A stretch of 5,400 bases of DNA from Euryarchaeota archaeon UBA4 (GTDB taxonomy: Archaea; Thermoplasmatota; Poseidoniia; Poseidoniales; Thalassarchaeaceae), in assembly GCA_002497985.1 (NCBI GenBank), contig DAFQ01000048.1, positions 24,112 to 29,511 on the forward strand, read 5' to 3'. The translations under genes were made by a program, and so were the position numbers. The notes beneath the pieces are model-generated. The model was given only the letters and a program-made list of their open reading frames with translations. It did not search any database and had not been told where the DNA came from. Below, in pieces: positions 1 to 5,400 of the stretch (within the stretch, counting starts at the first letter, position 1; each line of letters begins with the position of its first letter).

Positions 1-2367
1 GCAATTGATGACACCGTGGAAATACTGGAGGGGGAATACCCCCAGCTAGATCTGCCAATCAGGGATCGGACTAATCCCAATCTCCAGAATTACAATCAGT
101 GCACAGAGCTCCTTGATGATTTGAGGTCATCACTGTATGAGGAGATGCTGGTAAATCTTGATCAAGAATCATACTGGCACTGGGCTTCCCCGATCTGGCG
201 CGGAGGAGGAGTCTGGTTAACCGACGACGTCGCAATGATGGACGGATCGCCCGAGGCCACAGCATACGGTGACACCAACGCCGAAGGAACTGCCGAAAGC
301 GACACAGGTCGTGAGGGCGAGTTCTCCGGAACCAACAACCAGGAGTCAGGAGTTGACGAAGCCGACTTCCTGAAGACCGACGGCTACCACATCTACATGC
401 TAAACGGAAACCAACTCGTAATCATGGGAGTCCCAGAATTTGGGAATCTCACACTAGAATCGAACATCTCCATAGAAGGGGCCCCAATGCAGATGATGCT
501 GGAGGGAGACCGACTGGTCATAGTTTCTGCAATAAACTACTGGCAGTTGCCAGAGGACAGCCCCCTGAGGCCACTCATGTCCCAGGAGGTCACAGTAAGC
601 TACGGAGATAGTGAGGAGGAATCCTACACCTACATTCAGGTCCAGAGCCTAGTCAAGTACACCGTAGTTGACATTAGCGACAGAGAAGCACCCGCGATAG
701 ACAGGGAGATCTACATCGAGGGGAACTACCACACTGCTAGGCTTGTGGATGGAACAGTCCGCTCAGTCACACACCTATCGACATACATCGAGGGACTCAG
801 GCACTGGGTTTCACTCCCTGATGGCTACTGGAGTGAGGAAGACCTTGACAAGAGGATGGACATGTGGAACCAGAGCATGCTAGAAACGATAGCTCACAAC
901 TCCAACACCATCTCGGATCTTACTCTGGATGACTTCTCCCCACACATGTACGAGATGACATCCAGTGGTATTTTCGAGTTCCCAATAAGCTCGGAGGGAT
1001 GCTCAGAATTCTCTGCTAGCTCAGACAGCGCGGGAAGGGGCTTTACGACCATAATGACCTTGGATCTTTTCGGCCAGGATGTCGAGATGGAAGTGGACCA
1101 CATAACCTCATCATGGTCACACGTCTATGCTTCACAGGACACCCTAGTGCTCGCAGAGCCGGCAAACGACTGGTGGTGGTTCTGGAGGAACACCGGCTGG
1201 GACGACGCGACGAACATCCACTCCTTCGACATCAGCGAGCCAGGGGCAACAACCTATGTCGCCTCCGGAAGGGTGGACGGCACCGTCCAAGACCAATTCT
1301 CTATCTCTGAGTACAACGGGGTTATCCGAGTCGCAACCACCGAGGACGCCTGGGGGCGATGGTGGCTAGATGGGACAGAGAATTGGACTGGACCAACTAA
1401 CAATGTGTTCACACTTGATGTATCTCAATGCATGATTCCAGAGGGGTGTGGTGAAGATTATGGAGCGATTCTACAGCAGATAGGGCATATTGGAGACATA
1501 GCCGAAGGAGAGCGCATATGGAGTGCGCGCTTCGTTGGAGACAGAGCATATCTTGTCACATTCCAAAATATCGATCCACTTTGGGTAATAGACCTCACAG
1601 ACCCTACTGACCCAACAGTCCTGGGTGAGTTGGAGGTACCAGGGGTATCCACCTACATCCACCCAATCGACGAGGAAACACTTCTCACAATAGGAATAGG
1701 GCCCGGGGAAGACGGACTAGGACTCGATTGGTCGGTAACGCAAGTTTCTCTGTTCGATGTCAGTGATCCAACCAATCCGACTCTATCAGACGTAATGCCC
1801 CTAAGTCCTGCTTACGACAGTGAAGGCTGCGAGTCTTCGGGGTGCGGTTGGTCATGGTCATACTCAGAGGCAACCTACGAGCACAAGGCATTCACCTACT
1901 GGGCCCCTGAGGGGCTCCTCGCAGTCCCCCTGTCCACCTACAGGTACACCTACGACGAGATCGAAGTAGATGGCAGAGTATACCACTACTCTGGATACGA
2001 GTTCGTATCCACCCTAGAGCTGATAGATGTGGATATCGAGAATGGCACACTTAGCAACCATGGCATGGTGAACCACTCCTCATTCTACAACGAAGATGGA
2101 TTGTCAGGATGGTGGGCAGGGTCATCTAGCATCAGGAGATCTATCTTCATGGGGGATTTCATCTATGCATTCTCAACTGCTGGGGCAACTGTGCACAGGA
2201 CGGAGGACATGCACCCTGTCACACACATCGAACTCCCTGGGTACGAATCACCTGAAGCCTATTACTACGTGGAGGAAGAGTCCGCAACCGTGGACTCAGA
2301 ATCTTCATCCGAGGAAACTGAGACCCACCCTTGTAACGAACCTGAAGCAGAAGGCTGCGAGGATTAG
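1..2367 (+). CDS. Secreted beta-propeller protein (PF09826-like), 5' end outside window
   Basis: Large extracytoplasmic beta-propeller protein; the biochemical role is unknown and surface binding is a guess. The frame is open to the left edge, so the N-terminus and presumed signal peptide are missing. GTG at 16 lacks a Shine-Dalgarno sequence and is probably internal. Numbering from that GTG: an N-terminal region with C29; a Gly/Glu/Thr linker (about 76-105); the family hallmark TNNQESGVDEADFLKTDG (106-123); blade motifs with D-x-S/T-D-x-x-x-P character near 217-236, 401-422, 522-543 and 577-596; the conserved core GERIWSARFVGDRAYLVTF (498-516) leading into DPLWVIDLTDPTDP and STYIHPIDEETLLTIGIG (545-562); EHKAFTYWAPEGLLAVPLS (622-640); and a final blade SIRRSIFMGDFIYAFS (705-720). 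The last 39 residues hold 14 Asp/Glu and no Lys/Arg. There are eight Cys, six of them in close pairs, which fits disulphides outside the cell. The family call is strong; the function is not known. The gene is convergent with pyrC. Confidence 0.85.
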   Translation, partial: AIDDTVEILEGEYPQLDLPIRDRTNPNLQNYNQCTELLDDLRSSLYEEMLVNLDQESYWHWASPIWRGGGVWLTDDVAMMDGSPEATAYGDTNAEGTAESDTGREGEFSGTNNQESGVDEADFLKTDGYHIYMLNGNQLVIMGVPEFGNLTLESNISIEGAPMQMMLEGDRLVIVSAINYWQLPEDSPLRPLMSQEVTVSYGDSEEESYTYIQVQSLVKYTVVDISDREAPAIDREIYIEGNYHTARLVDGTVRSVTHLSTYIEGLRHWVSLPDGYWSEEDLDKRMDMWNQSMLETIAHNSNTISDLTLDDFSPHMYEMTSSGIFEFPISSEGCSEFSASSDSAGRGFTTIMTLDLFGQDVEMEVDHITSSWSHVYASQDTLVLAEPANDWWWFWRNTGWDDATNIHSFDISEPGATTYVASGRVDGTVQDQFSISEYNGVIRVATTEDAWGRWWLDGTENWTGPTNNVFTLDVSQCMIPEGCGEDYGAILQQIGHIGDIAEGERIWSARFVGDRAYLVTFQNIDPLWVIDLTDPTDPTVLGELEVPGVSTYIHPIDEETLLTIGIGPGEDGLGLDWSVTQVSLFDVSDPTNPTLSDVMPLSPAYDSEGCESSGCGWSWSYSEATYEHKAFTYWAPEGLLAVPLSTYRYTYDEIEVDGRVYHYSGYEFVSTLELIDVDIENGTLSNHGMVNHSSFYNEDGLSGWWAGSSSIRRSIFMGDFIYAFSTAGATVHRTEDMHPVTHIELPGYESPEAYYYVEEESATVDSESSSEETETHPCNEPEAEGCED

Positions 2368-2369
2368 TA

Positions 2370-3764
2370 CTACCCGAATCTAAGAGCTCTACCTGCTGAT
2401 CCGGGCGAAGCCACAGGCACTCCACGGAGCGCTCCACCAGCCATCCTCTTGTGGACGACTTTACCATCGACGACGGTATACATCGGCCAACCTGTTAACT
2501 CCATCTCGTTGTATGGTGTCCAGCCCACTCTGGTCCAGGTATCCGCATCAGTGATGGTCCGGCGAGTATGTAAATCGACAAGAGTCAGATCTCCGTCATA
2601 CCCCTCAGTCAGAGACCCCTTGTTTTGCATGCCGTATACCCTAGCAGGCCCTTCGCACATCCAGCGAACGACATCTGCAACACTACACTTCCCATTCATT
2701 GCGTGAGTCAGCATTAGGGGGAGTGAGGTTTCAACCCCTGGCATTCCTGCTGGGGCCTTTGGAAACCCTAGAGACTTAGACTCCAATGTGTGCGGCGCAT
2801 GGTCGGTGACTACGCAATCGATGGTTCCGTCCTTCAGCCTATTCCACAGCGTCTCTTTGTCTTTAGTATAGCGAATTGGTGGATTCATCAGAACTCTTAC
2901 CCCCAGTTCTTCGACATCATCCTGATCAAAAGTCAGATGCTGAGTACATACTTCGGTAGTGATCAGATCGCCCTTGTTGCTCGACAACCAGTCCGCTTCC
3001 TTCGCGCTCGTCATGTGGACGATGTGTAGTCGATGATCATGATCCCTTGCAAGAGCTGCAGCCCGTTTTGTTGCTAGGAAAGCGCACTCCACGTCCCTGC
3101 ATTCCGCATGGGACGCAATGTCTGTTCGATGACCAAACTCTGCGATGCGTTGTTGTAAGCGACCCTCGTCCTCTGCATGAGTGGCAATAATCCCTCCCGT
3201 GTTAGCGAAAATGTCCTCTAGGTGCTTTTGCTCATGGACGAGTAAATCACCTGTGCTACTTCCCATGAAGACCTTGATTCCACAAACGCCATCCATTCCT
3301 TCCACGCTTTGTAAATCACTGACATTGTCCTTGGTCGCGCCAATGAAAAAACCATGATGCGTCACCGCCTTTCTGCCAGCAAGTGCTATCTTATTCTCAA
3401 GCGTCAATCTATCCGTTGCATTGGGTATGTTGTTCGGCATGTCAAGAAATGCAGTCACTCCGCCTGCGGCAGCAGCCCGACTCCCACTCTCAAGATCCTC
3501 CTTCTCCGGTTGCCCAGGCTCTCTGAAGTGGACATGAGGGTCAATAGCTCCAGGAAGTAGGTGCAAGCCCTCGCCGTCAATCAAGGCCTCCCCAGACATG
3601 GGCTCAAGTCCTCCACCGGGACAGACAGCAGAGATTTTCCCATTTGAAACTCTAAGGTCGCCCACAACCTCCTGACCAGCGAGAACCATTGTAGATCCAC
3701 GTATCAGTAGGTTGCCGGACACCACATCACCAGACCTTCGGGGGAAAGGGCGACTCATCACCAT
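2370..3764 (-). CDS. pyrC: Dihydroorotase
   Basis: Cytoplasmic zinc amidohydrolase that interconverts N-carbamoyl-L-aspartate and L-dihydroorotate, the third step of de novo UMP synthesis. With 464 residues from ATG 3764 it has normal family length. All active-site elements are visible: metal ligands H77 and H79 in DPHVHFREPG, candidate carbamylated lysine K164 in GIKVFMGSSTG, H196 (ATHAEDE), H250 (HIVHMTS) and D321 (VVTDHAPHT). Substrate contacts are R81, N111 (DMPN) and N294 (MNPPIR). The HxHxREPG and MPN signatures favour dihydroorotase over allantoinase or hydantoinase. The start is uncertain: ATG 3764 has no upstream Shine-Dalgarno sequence, whereas GTG 3722 has GGTGA four bases before it and begins just before the usual family N-terminus (NLLIRG), giving 450 residues. 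Arg codons are half AGA/AGG and half CGN by my count, less biased than in radA. It is convergent with the propeller gene (2-bp gap) and divergent from the tRNA. Confidence 0.92.
   Translation of the reverse strand: MVMSRPFPRRSGDVVSGNLLIRGSTMVLAGQEVVGDLRVSNGKISAVCPGGGLEPMSGEALIDGEGLHLLPGAIDPHVHFREPGQPEKEDLESGSRAAAAGGVTAFLDMPNNIPNATDRLTLENKIALAGRKAVTHHGFFIGATKDNVSDLQSVEGMDGVCGIKVFMGSSTGDLLVHEQKHLEDIFANTGGIIATHAEDEGRLQQRIAEFGHRTDIASHAECRDVECAFLATKRAAALARDHDHRLHIVHMTSAKEADWLSSNKGDLITTEVCTQHLTFDQDDVEELGVRVLMNPPIRYTKDKETLWNRLKDGTIDCVVTDHAPHTLESKSLGFPKAPAGMPGVETSLPLMLTHAMNGKCSVADVVRWMCEGPARVYGMQNKGSLTEGYDGDLTLVDLHTRRTITDADTWTRVGWTPYNEMELTGWPMYTVVDGKVVHKRMAGGALRGVPVASPGSAGRALRFG
3727..3731 (-). promoter_or_regulatory. 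Possible Shine-Dalgarno site for an internal pyrC start
   Basis: On the minus strand GGTGA lies four bases before an in-frame GTG (3722-3720). The sequence and spacing are identical to the Shine-Dalgarno site of radA. If it is used, PyrC would lack the first 14 residues, which do not resemble the family. The sequence is seen directly; its use is inferred. Confidence 0.35.
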
Positions 3765-3802
3765 TCTGATTGAAACTGGCTCAAAGGCAGGAATGTGGTT
3801 GC

Positions 3803-3817
3803 GTTCATATATTGCCG
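3803..3817 (+). promoter_or_regulatory. TATA-type core promoter of tRNA-iMet
   Basis: GTTCATATATTGCCG contains an archaeal TATA-like core (TTCATATA, 3804-3811) whose centre is about 25 bases before the mature tRNA 5' end at 3833, the usual TATA-to-start distance in archaea. The same 15-mer, with one substitution, precedes radA. The position and repetition support promoter function; no transcription start is known. Confidence 0.65.
3804..3813 (-). promoter_or_regulatory. Possible reverse-strand TATA box for pyrC (shared element)
   Basis: Read on the minus strand, the tRNA TATA element is AATATATGAA, also an acceptable archaeal TATA box. A start about 25 bases downstream would fall near 3783, leaving a leader of about 19 bases to ATG 3764 or about 61 bases to GTG 3722. 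I see no better candidate in the 68-base gap between the divergent genes. This is inference from position only. Confidence 0.35.
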
Positions 3818-3832
3818 TTCCGCCCCGAATGC

Positions 3833-3910
3833 AACGGGTTGGAGTAGTCAGGTTATCTCGTCGGGCTCATAACCCGGAGATCGGTGGTTCAAATCCACCA
3901 CCCGTTACCA
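3833..3910 (+). tRNA. Initiator tRNA-Met (CAT anticodon)
   Basis: A full cloverleaf can be folded by eye. The acceptor stem AACGGGT (3833-3839) pairs with ACCCGTT (3900-3906), followed by discriminator A3907 and an encoded CCA (3908-3910). The D arm spans 3842-3859 (GAG/CTC stem). The anticodon stem is TCGGG/CCCGG (3861-3865/3873-3877), with the seven-base loop CTCATAA and anticodon CAT at 3868-3870. The variable loop is AGATC, and the T arm is GGTGG-TTCAAAT-CCACC (3883-3899). Two features mark it as the initiator rather than the elongator or the Ile(CAT) precursor: the A1:U72 pair typical of archaeal and eukaryotic initiators, and three consecutive G:C pairs (GGG/CCC) next to the anticodon loop. 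No intron is present. It is divergent from pyrC and followed by radA on the same strand, but radA has its own TATA element. Confidence 0.96.
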
Positions 3911-4004
3911 AAATATTAAACAAAACTGAAAGTGAACAAACGTTACACTGAGTGACATTTGATACAATATAGCACTTTCAATAATAACCTGCACCCCTTC
4001 GTTT
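3911..4004. other. AT-rich spacer between tRNA-iMet and radA
   Basis: Non-coding spacer. The first 80 bases (3911-3990) contain only 22 G or C, far below the flanking genes. It holds an 8-bp inverted repeat, TGAAAGTG (3927-3934) and CACTTTCA (3973-3980), with a small dyad CACT-G-AGTG (3946-3954) between its arms. The plus strand has no T-run of five or more that would serve as an obvious archaeal terminator for the tRNA. No credible open reading frame was found. Confidence 0.5.
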
Positions 4005-4019
4005 GTTCATATACTGCCG
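4005..4019 (+). promoter_or_regulatory. TATA-type core promoter of radA
   Basis: GTTCATATACTGCCG matches the tRNA-iMet element at 14 of 15 positions. Applying the tRNA spacing (element start to mature 5' end, 30 bases) puts transcription start near 4035, giving a leader of about 16 bases before ATG 4051. This makes the in-frame TTG at 4003 and ATG at 4030 unlikely starts, because they would lie inside or upstream of the promoter. The motif is seen; the start site is inferred. Confidence 0.65.
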
Positions 4020-4041
4020 AGAATTAGCAATGGGCATACAA

Positions 4042-4046
4042 GGTGA
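4042..4046 (+). promoter_or_regulatory. Shine-Dalgarno site of radA
   Basis: GGTGA complements the 3' end of archaeal 16S rRNA and sits four bases before ATG 4051. It decides the start in favour of ATG 4051 over the two upstream in-frame candidates, neither of which has a comparable site. Confidence 0.65.
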
Positions 4047-4050
4047 GCAG

Positions 4051-5052
4051 ATGAGCGATACAACCGCAAGTGAGAAGGTAGATGACGAGGAGATAGTGAT
4101 TGAAGTGGACGAGCCGGGGGCGACAGTAGAGGATTTACCAGGCGTAGGCCCAGCGACAGCTGAGAAGCTAAGAGACGCAGGCTTCGATGATCTCCTAGCA
4201 ATAGCAGTGATGAGCCCATCAGAATTGGGCGAGCAGGCAGAGCTAGGGGAAGCAGTATCAGCCAAGATTATCGCAGGAGCAAAGAAGCTAGCAAACATTG
4301 GCGGATTCATCAGTGGTGTCGCTCTTCTAGAGAAGAGGAGCCAGGTGATGAAGCTGACATCAGGCACATCGGCAATGGACGAACTCCTAGGGGGCGGATT
4401 CGAGACACAGGCAATAGTCGAGGTGTATGGGGAGTTCGGCAGTGGGAAGACCCAGATAGGCCACCAATTAGCTGTAAACACCCTTCTTCCTGTTGAGCAA
4501 GGTGGAATCGGTGGAGAAGTGTTCTACATAGATACCGAAGACACATTCAGGCCCGAGAGAATCACACAGATGGCAGAGGCAGTAGGCATGGATCCCTCCG
4601 AAGCCCTAGAGCGCATACACGTTGCCAGAGCATACAACTCAGCCCACCAGATACTACTGGTCGATGAGATCCAGAGGATGGGTAAGAGCGTAGATGTCAG
4701 GCTAATAATAGTCGACTCATTGACCAGCCACTTCAGGGCAGAGTACCTGGGAAGGGGAATGCTAGCGGCTAGGCAGCAGAAGCTAAATCGCCACTTGAAG
4801 GACCTAAAGAAGCTGGCCGATATCAATAACGCCATAGTGCTCGTTACAAATCAAGTCCATTCCAAGCCAGATGCAATGTGGGGTGACCCCACGAAGCCAA
4901 TAGGGGGCCACATTCTGGCCCACGCCAGCACATTCCGCCTATATCTGAGGAAGTCCAAGGGGGGTCGGAGAATAGCCCGCCTGGTCGACAGTCCAAACCT
5001 GCCAGATGGAGAGGCGGTCTTCAACGTGACAACCGAGGGTCTGCGGGACTGA
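4051..5052 (+). CDS. radA: DNA repair and recombination protein RadA
   Basis: Archaeal RecA/Rad51-family recombinase. It forms ATP-dependent filaments on single-stranded DNA and catalyses homologous pairing and strand exchange in the cytoplasm. The 333 residues match the usual length. In order: an acidic N-terminal tail (1-25); a helix-hairpin-helix DNA-binding domain with DLPGVGPATAEKLRDAGF (28-45); a polymerization linker (86-96) reading FISGVALLEKR; Walker A GEFGSGKTQ (127-135); Walker B LIIVDSLT (218-225); the L1 region with FRAEYLGRG and RQQKLNRHL (228-249); the L2 region NQVHSKPDAMWGDPTKPIGG (267-286); and the C-terminal ATP-cap region LVDSPNLPDGEAVF (311-324). The normally conserved Ala of the FxxA subunit-interface motif is Gly here (F86, G89). 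By my count 12 of 17 Arg codons are AGA or AGG. The start is set by GGTGA four bases upstream and by the promoter position. It is convergent with the downstream peptidase gene, 27 bases apart. Confidence 0.97.
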   Translation: MSDTTASEKVDDEEIVIEVDEPGATVEDLPGVGPATAEKLRDAGFDDLLAIAVMSPSELGEQAELGEAVSAKIIAGAKKLANIGGFISGVALLEKRSQVMKLTSGTSAMDELLGGGFETQAIVEVYGEFGSGKTQIGHQLAVNTLLPVEQGGIGGEVFYIDTEDTFRPERITQMAEAVGMDPSEALERIHVARAYNSAHQILLVDEIQRMGKSVDVRLIIVDSLTSHFRAEYLGRGMLAARQQKLNRHLKDLKKLADINNAIVLVTNQVHSKPDAMWGDPTKPIGGHILAHASTFRLYLRKSKGGRRIARLVDSPNLPDGEAVFNVTTEGLRD

Positions 5053-5079
5053 TCACCCGCGGGCCCCGTGTCCGATTGT

Positions 5080-5400
5080 CTATGCGAGCTCTTGCATAGC
5101 CATTCCAATCTCGTCAATTAGTGGACTTAGGTGGCTTTCACTGAATCCAAGGGTCAGATCCGCCGCTGAGAAAAGGTCGGGCAGTGACTTCGTGTTACCC
5201 AGAGTCATGGCATTGGCATAGTCTTCCAGTGCCTTTCCTCTGTCTCTTCGGTGTGTCTGCCATAGTTGTAGAGAACCCAGTTGAGCTATTCCGTATTCGA
5301 TGTAGTAGAATGGGGCGCCATACAGGTGTCCCTGAACCTGCCAGGAAACATCCCTGAAATTATCGGACCCAGACCAATCCATATGGGAACCGAATCTTTC
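5080..5400 (-). CDS. M3-family oligoendopeptidase (PepF-like), C-terminal part
   Basis: Only the last 106 codons are in the window. The frame is open at the right edge, and the Met at 5382 is internal, preceded by ERFGSH. The signature HLYGAPFYYIEYGIAQLG (on the minus strand, about 5272-5325) matches the C-terminal H-x(5)-FYYxxYxxAQ region of M3B oligoendopeptidase F proteins, where His and Tyr line the substrate site. It is followed by an alpha-helical tail ending MAMQELA. The zinc-binding HExxH motif would lie outside the window, so catalytic competence cannot be judged. Family members are zinc metallopeptidases that cleave short peptides, usually in the cytoplasm. The gene ends 27 bases from radA, tail to tail. 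M3 membership is confident; the exact subfamily is less so. Confidence 0.85.
   Translation of the reverse strand, partial: ERFGSHMDWSGSDNFRDVSWQVQGHLYGAPFYYIEYGIAQLGSLQLWQTHRRDRGKALEDYANAMTLGNTKSLPDLFSAADLTLGFSESHLSPLIDEIGMAMQELA

Noticed and set aside
16..18. GTG as the true start of the propeller protein
   Set aside because: The frame stays open to base 1, there is no Shine-Dalgarno sequence, and the product would lack the signal peptide expected of this secreted family.
2096..2383. Plus-strand reading frame of 95 codons overlapping the end of the propeller gene in another frame
   Set aside because: The propeller frame is well supported to its stop at 2367 by the final blade motif. The alternative product is unfamiliar and has no ribosome site.
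3712..3951. Plus-strand reading frame of 79 codons crossing the pyrC start and the tRNA
   Set aside because: It runs through a complete tRNA gene and both promoter regions, so it is not plausible as a protein gene.
3978..4481. Long minus-strand reading frame opposite the 5' half of radA (167 codons)
   Set aside because: It is antisense to a clear RadA coding region, its product is Ser/Pro-rich low-complexity sequence with no family features, and it follows from radA codon usage.
4524..4835. Minus-strand reading frame of 103 codons opposite the middle of radA
   Set aside because: It lies wholly inside the conserved RadA ATPase core on the other strand, with no recognisable motif and no start signal.
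5054..5070. GC-rich palindromic stretch CCCGCGGGCCCC between radA and the peptidase gene as a terminator
   Set aside because: The palindromes have no loop and no T-run follows on either strand, so it does not form a convincing terminator.
5081..5098. Possible hairpin TATGC...GCATA at the end of the peptidase gene
   Set aside because: Only five base pairs around an 8-base loop within coding sequence, with no T-run after it; readily explained by chance.
1..5400. CRISPR arrays, insertion sequences, phage or defence genes
   Set aside because: I found no regularly spaced repeats, terminal inverted repeats, transposase motifs or defence-type domains. Almost all bases are assigned to conserved genes.

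Overview
This 5.4-kb window looks like a stretch of archaeal core chromosome. The best fit is a Thermoplasmata-related euryarchaeon of the marine group II/III (Poseidoniales) type. The reasons are an archaeal RadA recombinase, an initiator tRNA with the A1:U72 pair and encoded CCA, TATA-box promoters rather than bacterial -35/-10 elements, and a neighbouring secreted beta-propeller protein and M3-type oligopeptidase, both typical of protein-degrading marine euryarchaea. The lineage is an inference; the archaeal domain is well supported.

Layout, left to right: (1) 1-2367 (+), most of a large extracytoplasmic beta-propeller protein (PF09826-like) whose 5' end and presumed signal peptide lie outside the window. 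(2) 2370-3764 (-), a complete dihydroorotase (pyrC), convergent with the propeller gene with only 2 bases between the stop codons. (3) 3765-3832, a 68-base spacer with a TATA element that fits the tRNA and may also serve pyrC on the other strand. (4) 3833-3910 (+), initiator tRNA-Met(CAT). (5) 3911-4050, a spacer whose first 80 bases are strongly AT-rich (22 of 80 are G or C), followed by the radA promoter and Shine-Dalgarno site. (6) 4051-5052 (+), radA. (7) 5080-5400 (-), the C-terminal 106 codons of an M3-family oligoendopeptidase running off the right edge.

The genes do not form one pathway. They cover translation initiation (tRNA), recombinational repair (RadA), pyrimidine synthesis (PyrC), and two probable protein/peptide-handling or surface proteins. 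The most useful non-coding observation is a 15-bp element, GTTCATATA[T/C]TGCCG, found at matching positions upstream of the tRNA and radA (14 of 15 identical). It fixes the likely transcription starts and shows that the radA start codon should be ATG 4051 and not an upstream TTG or ATG. I see no CRISPR array, insertion sequence, phage gene or defence system, and no evidence for a novel multi-gene system in this window.
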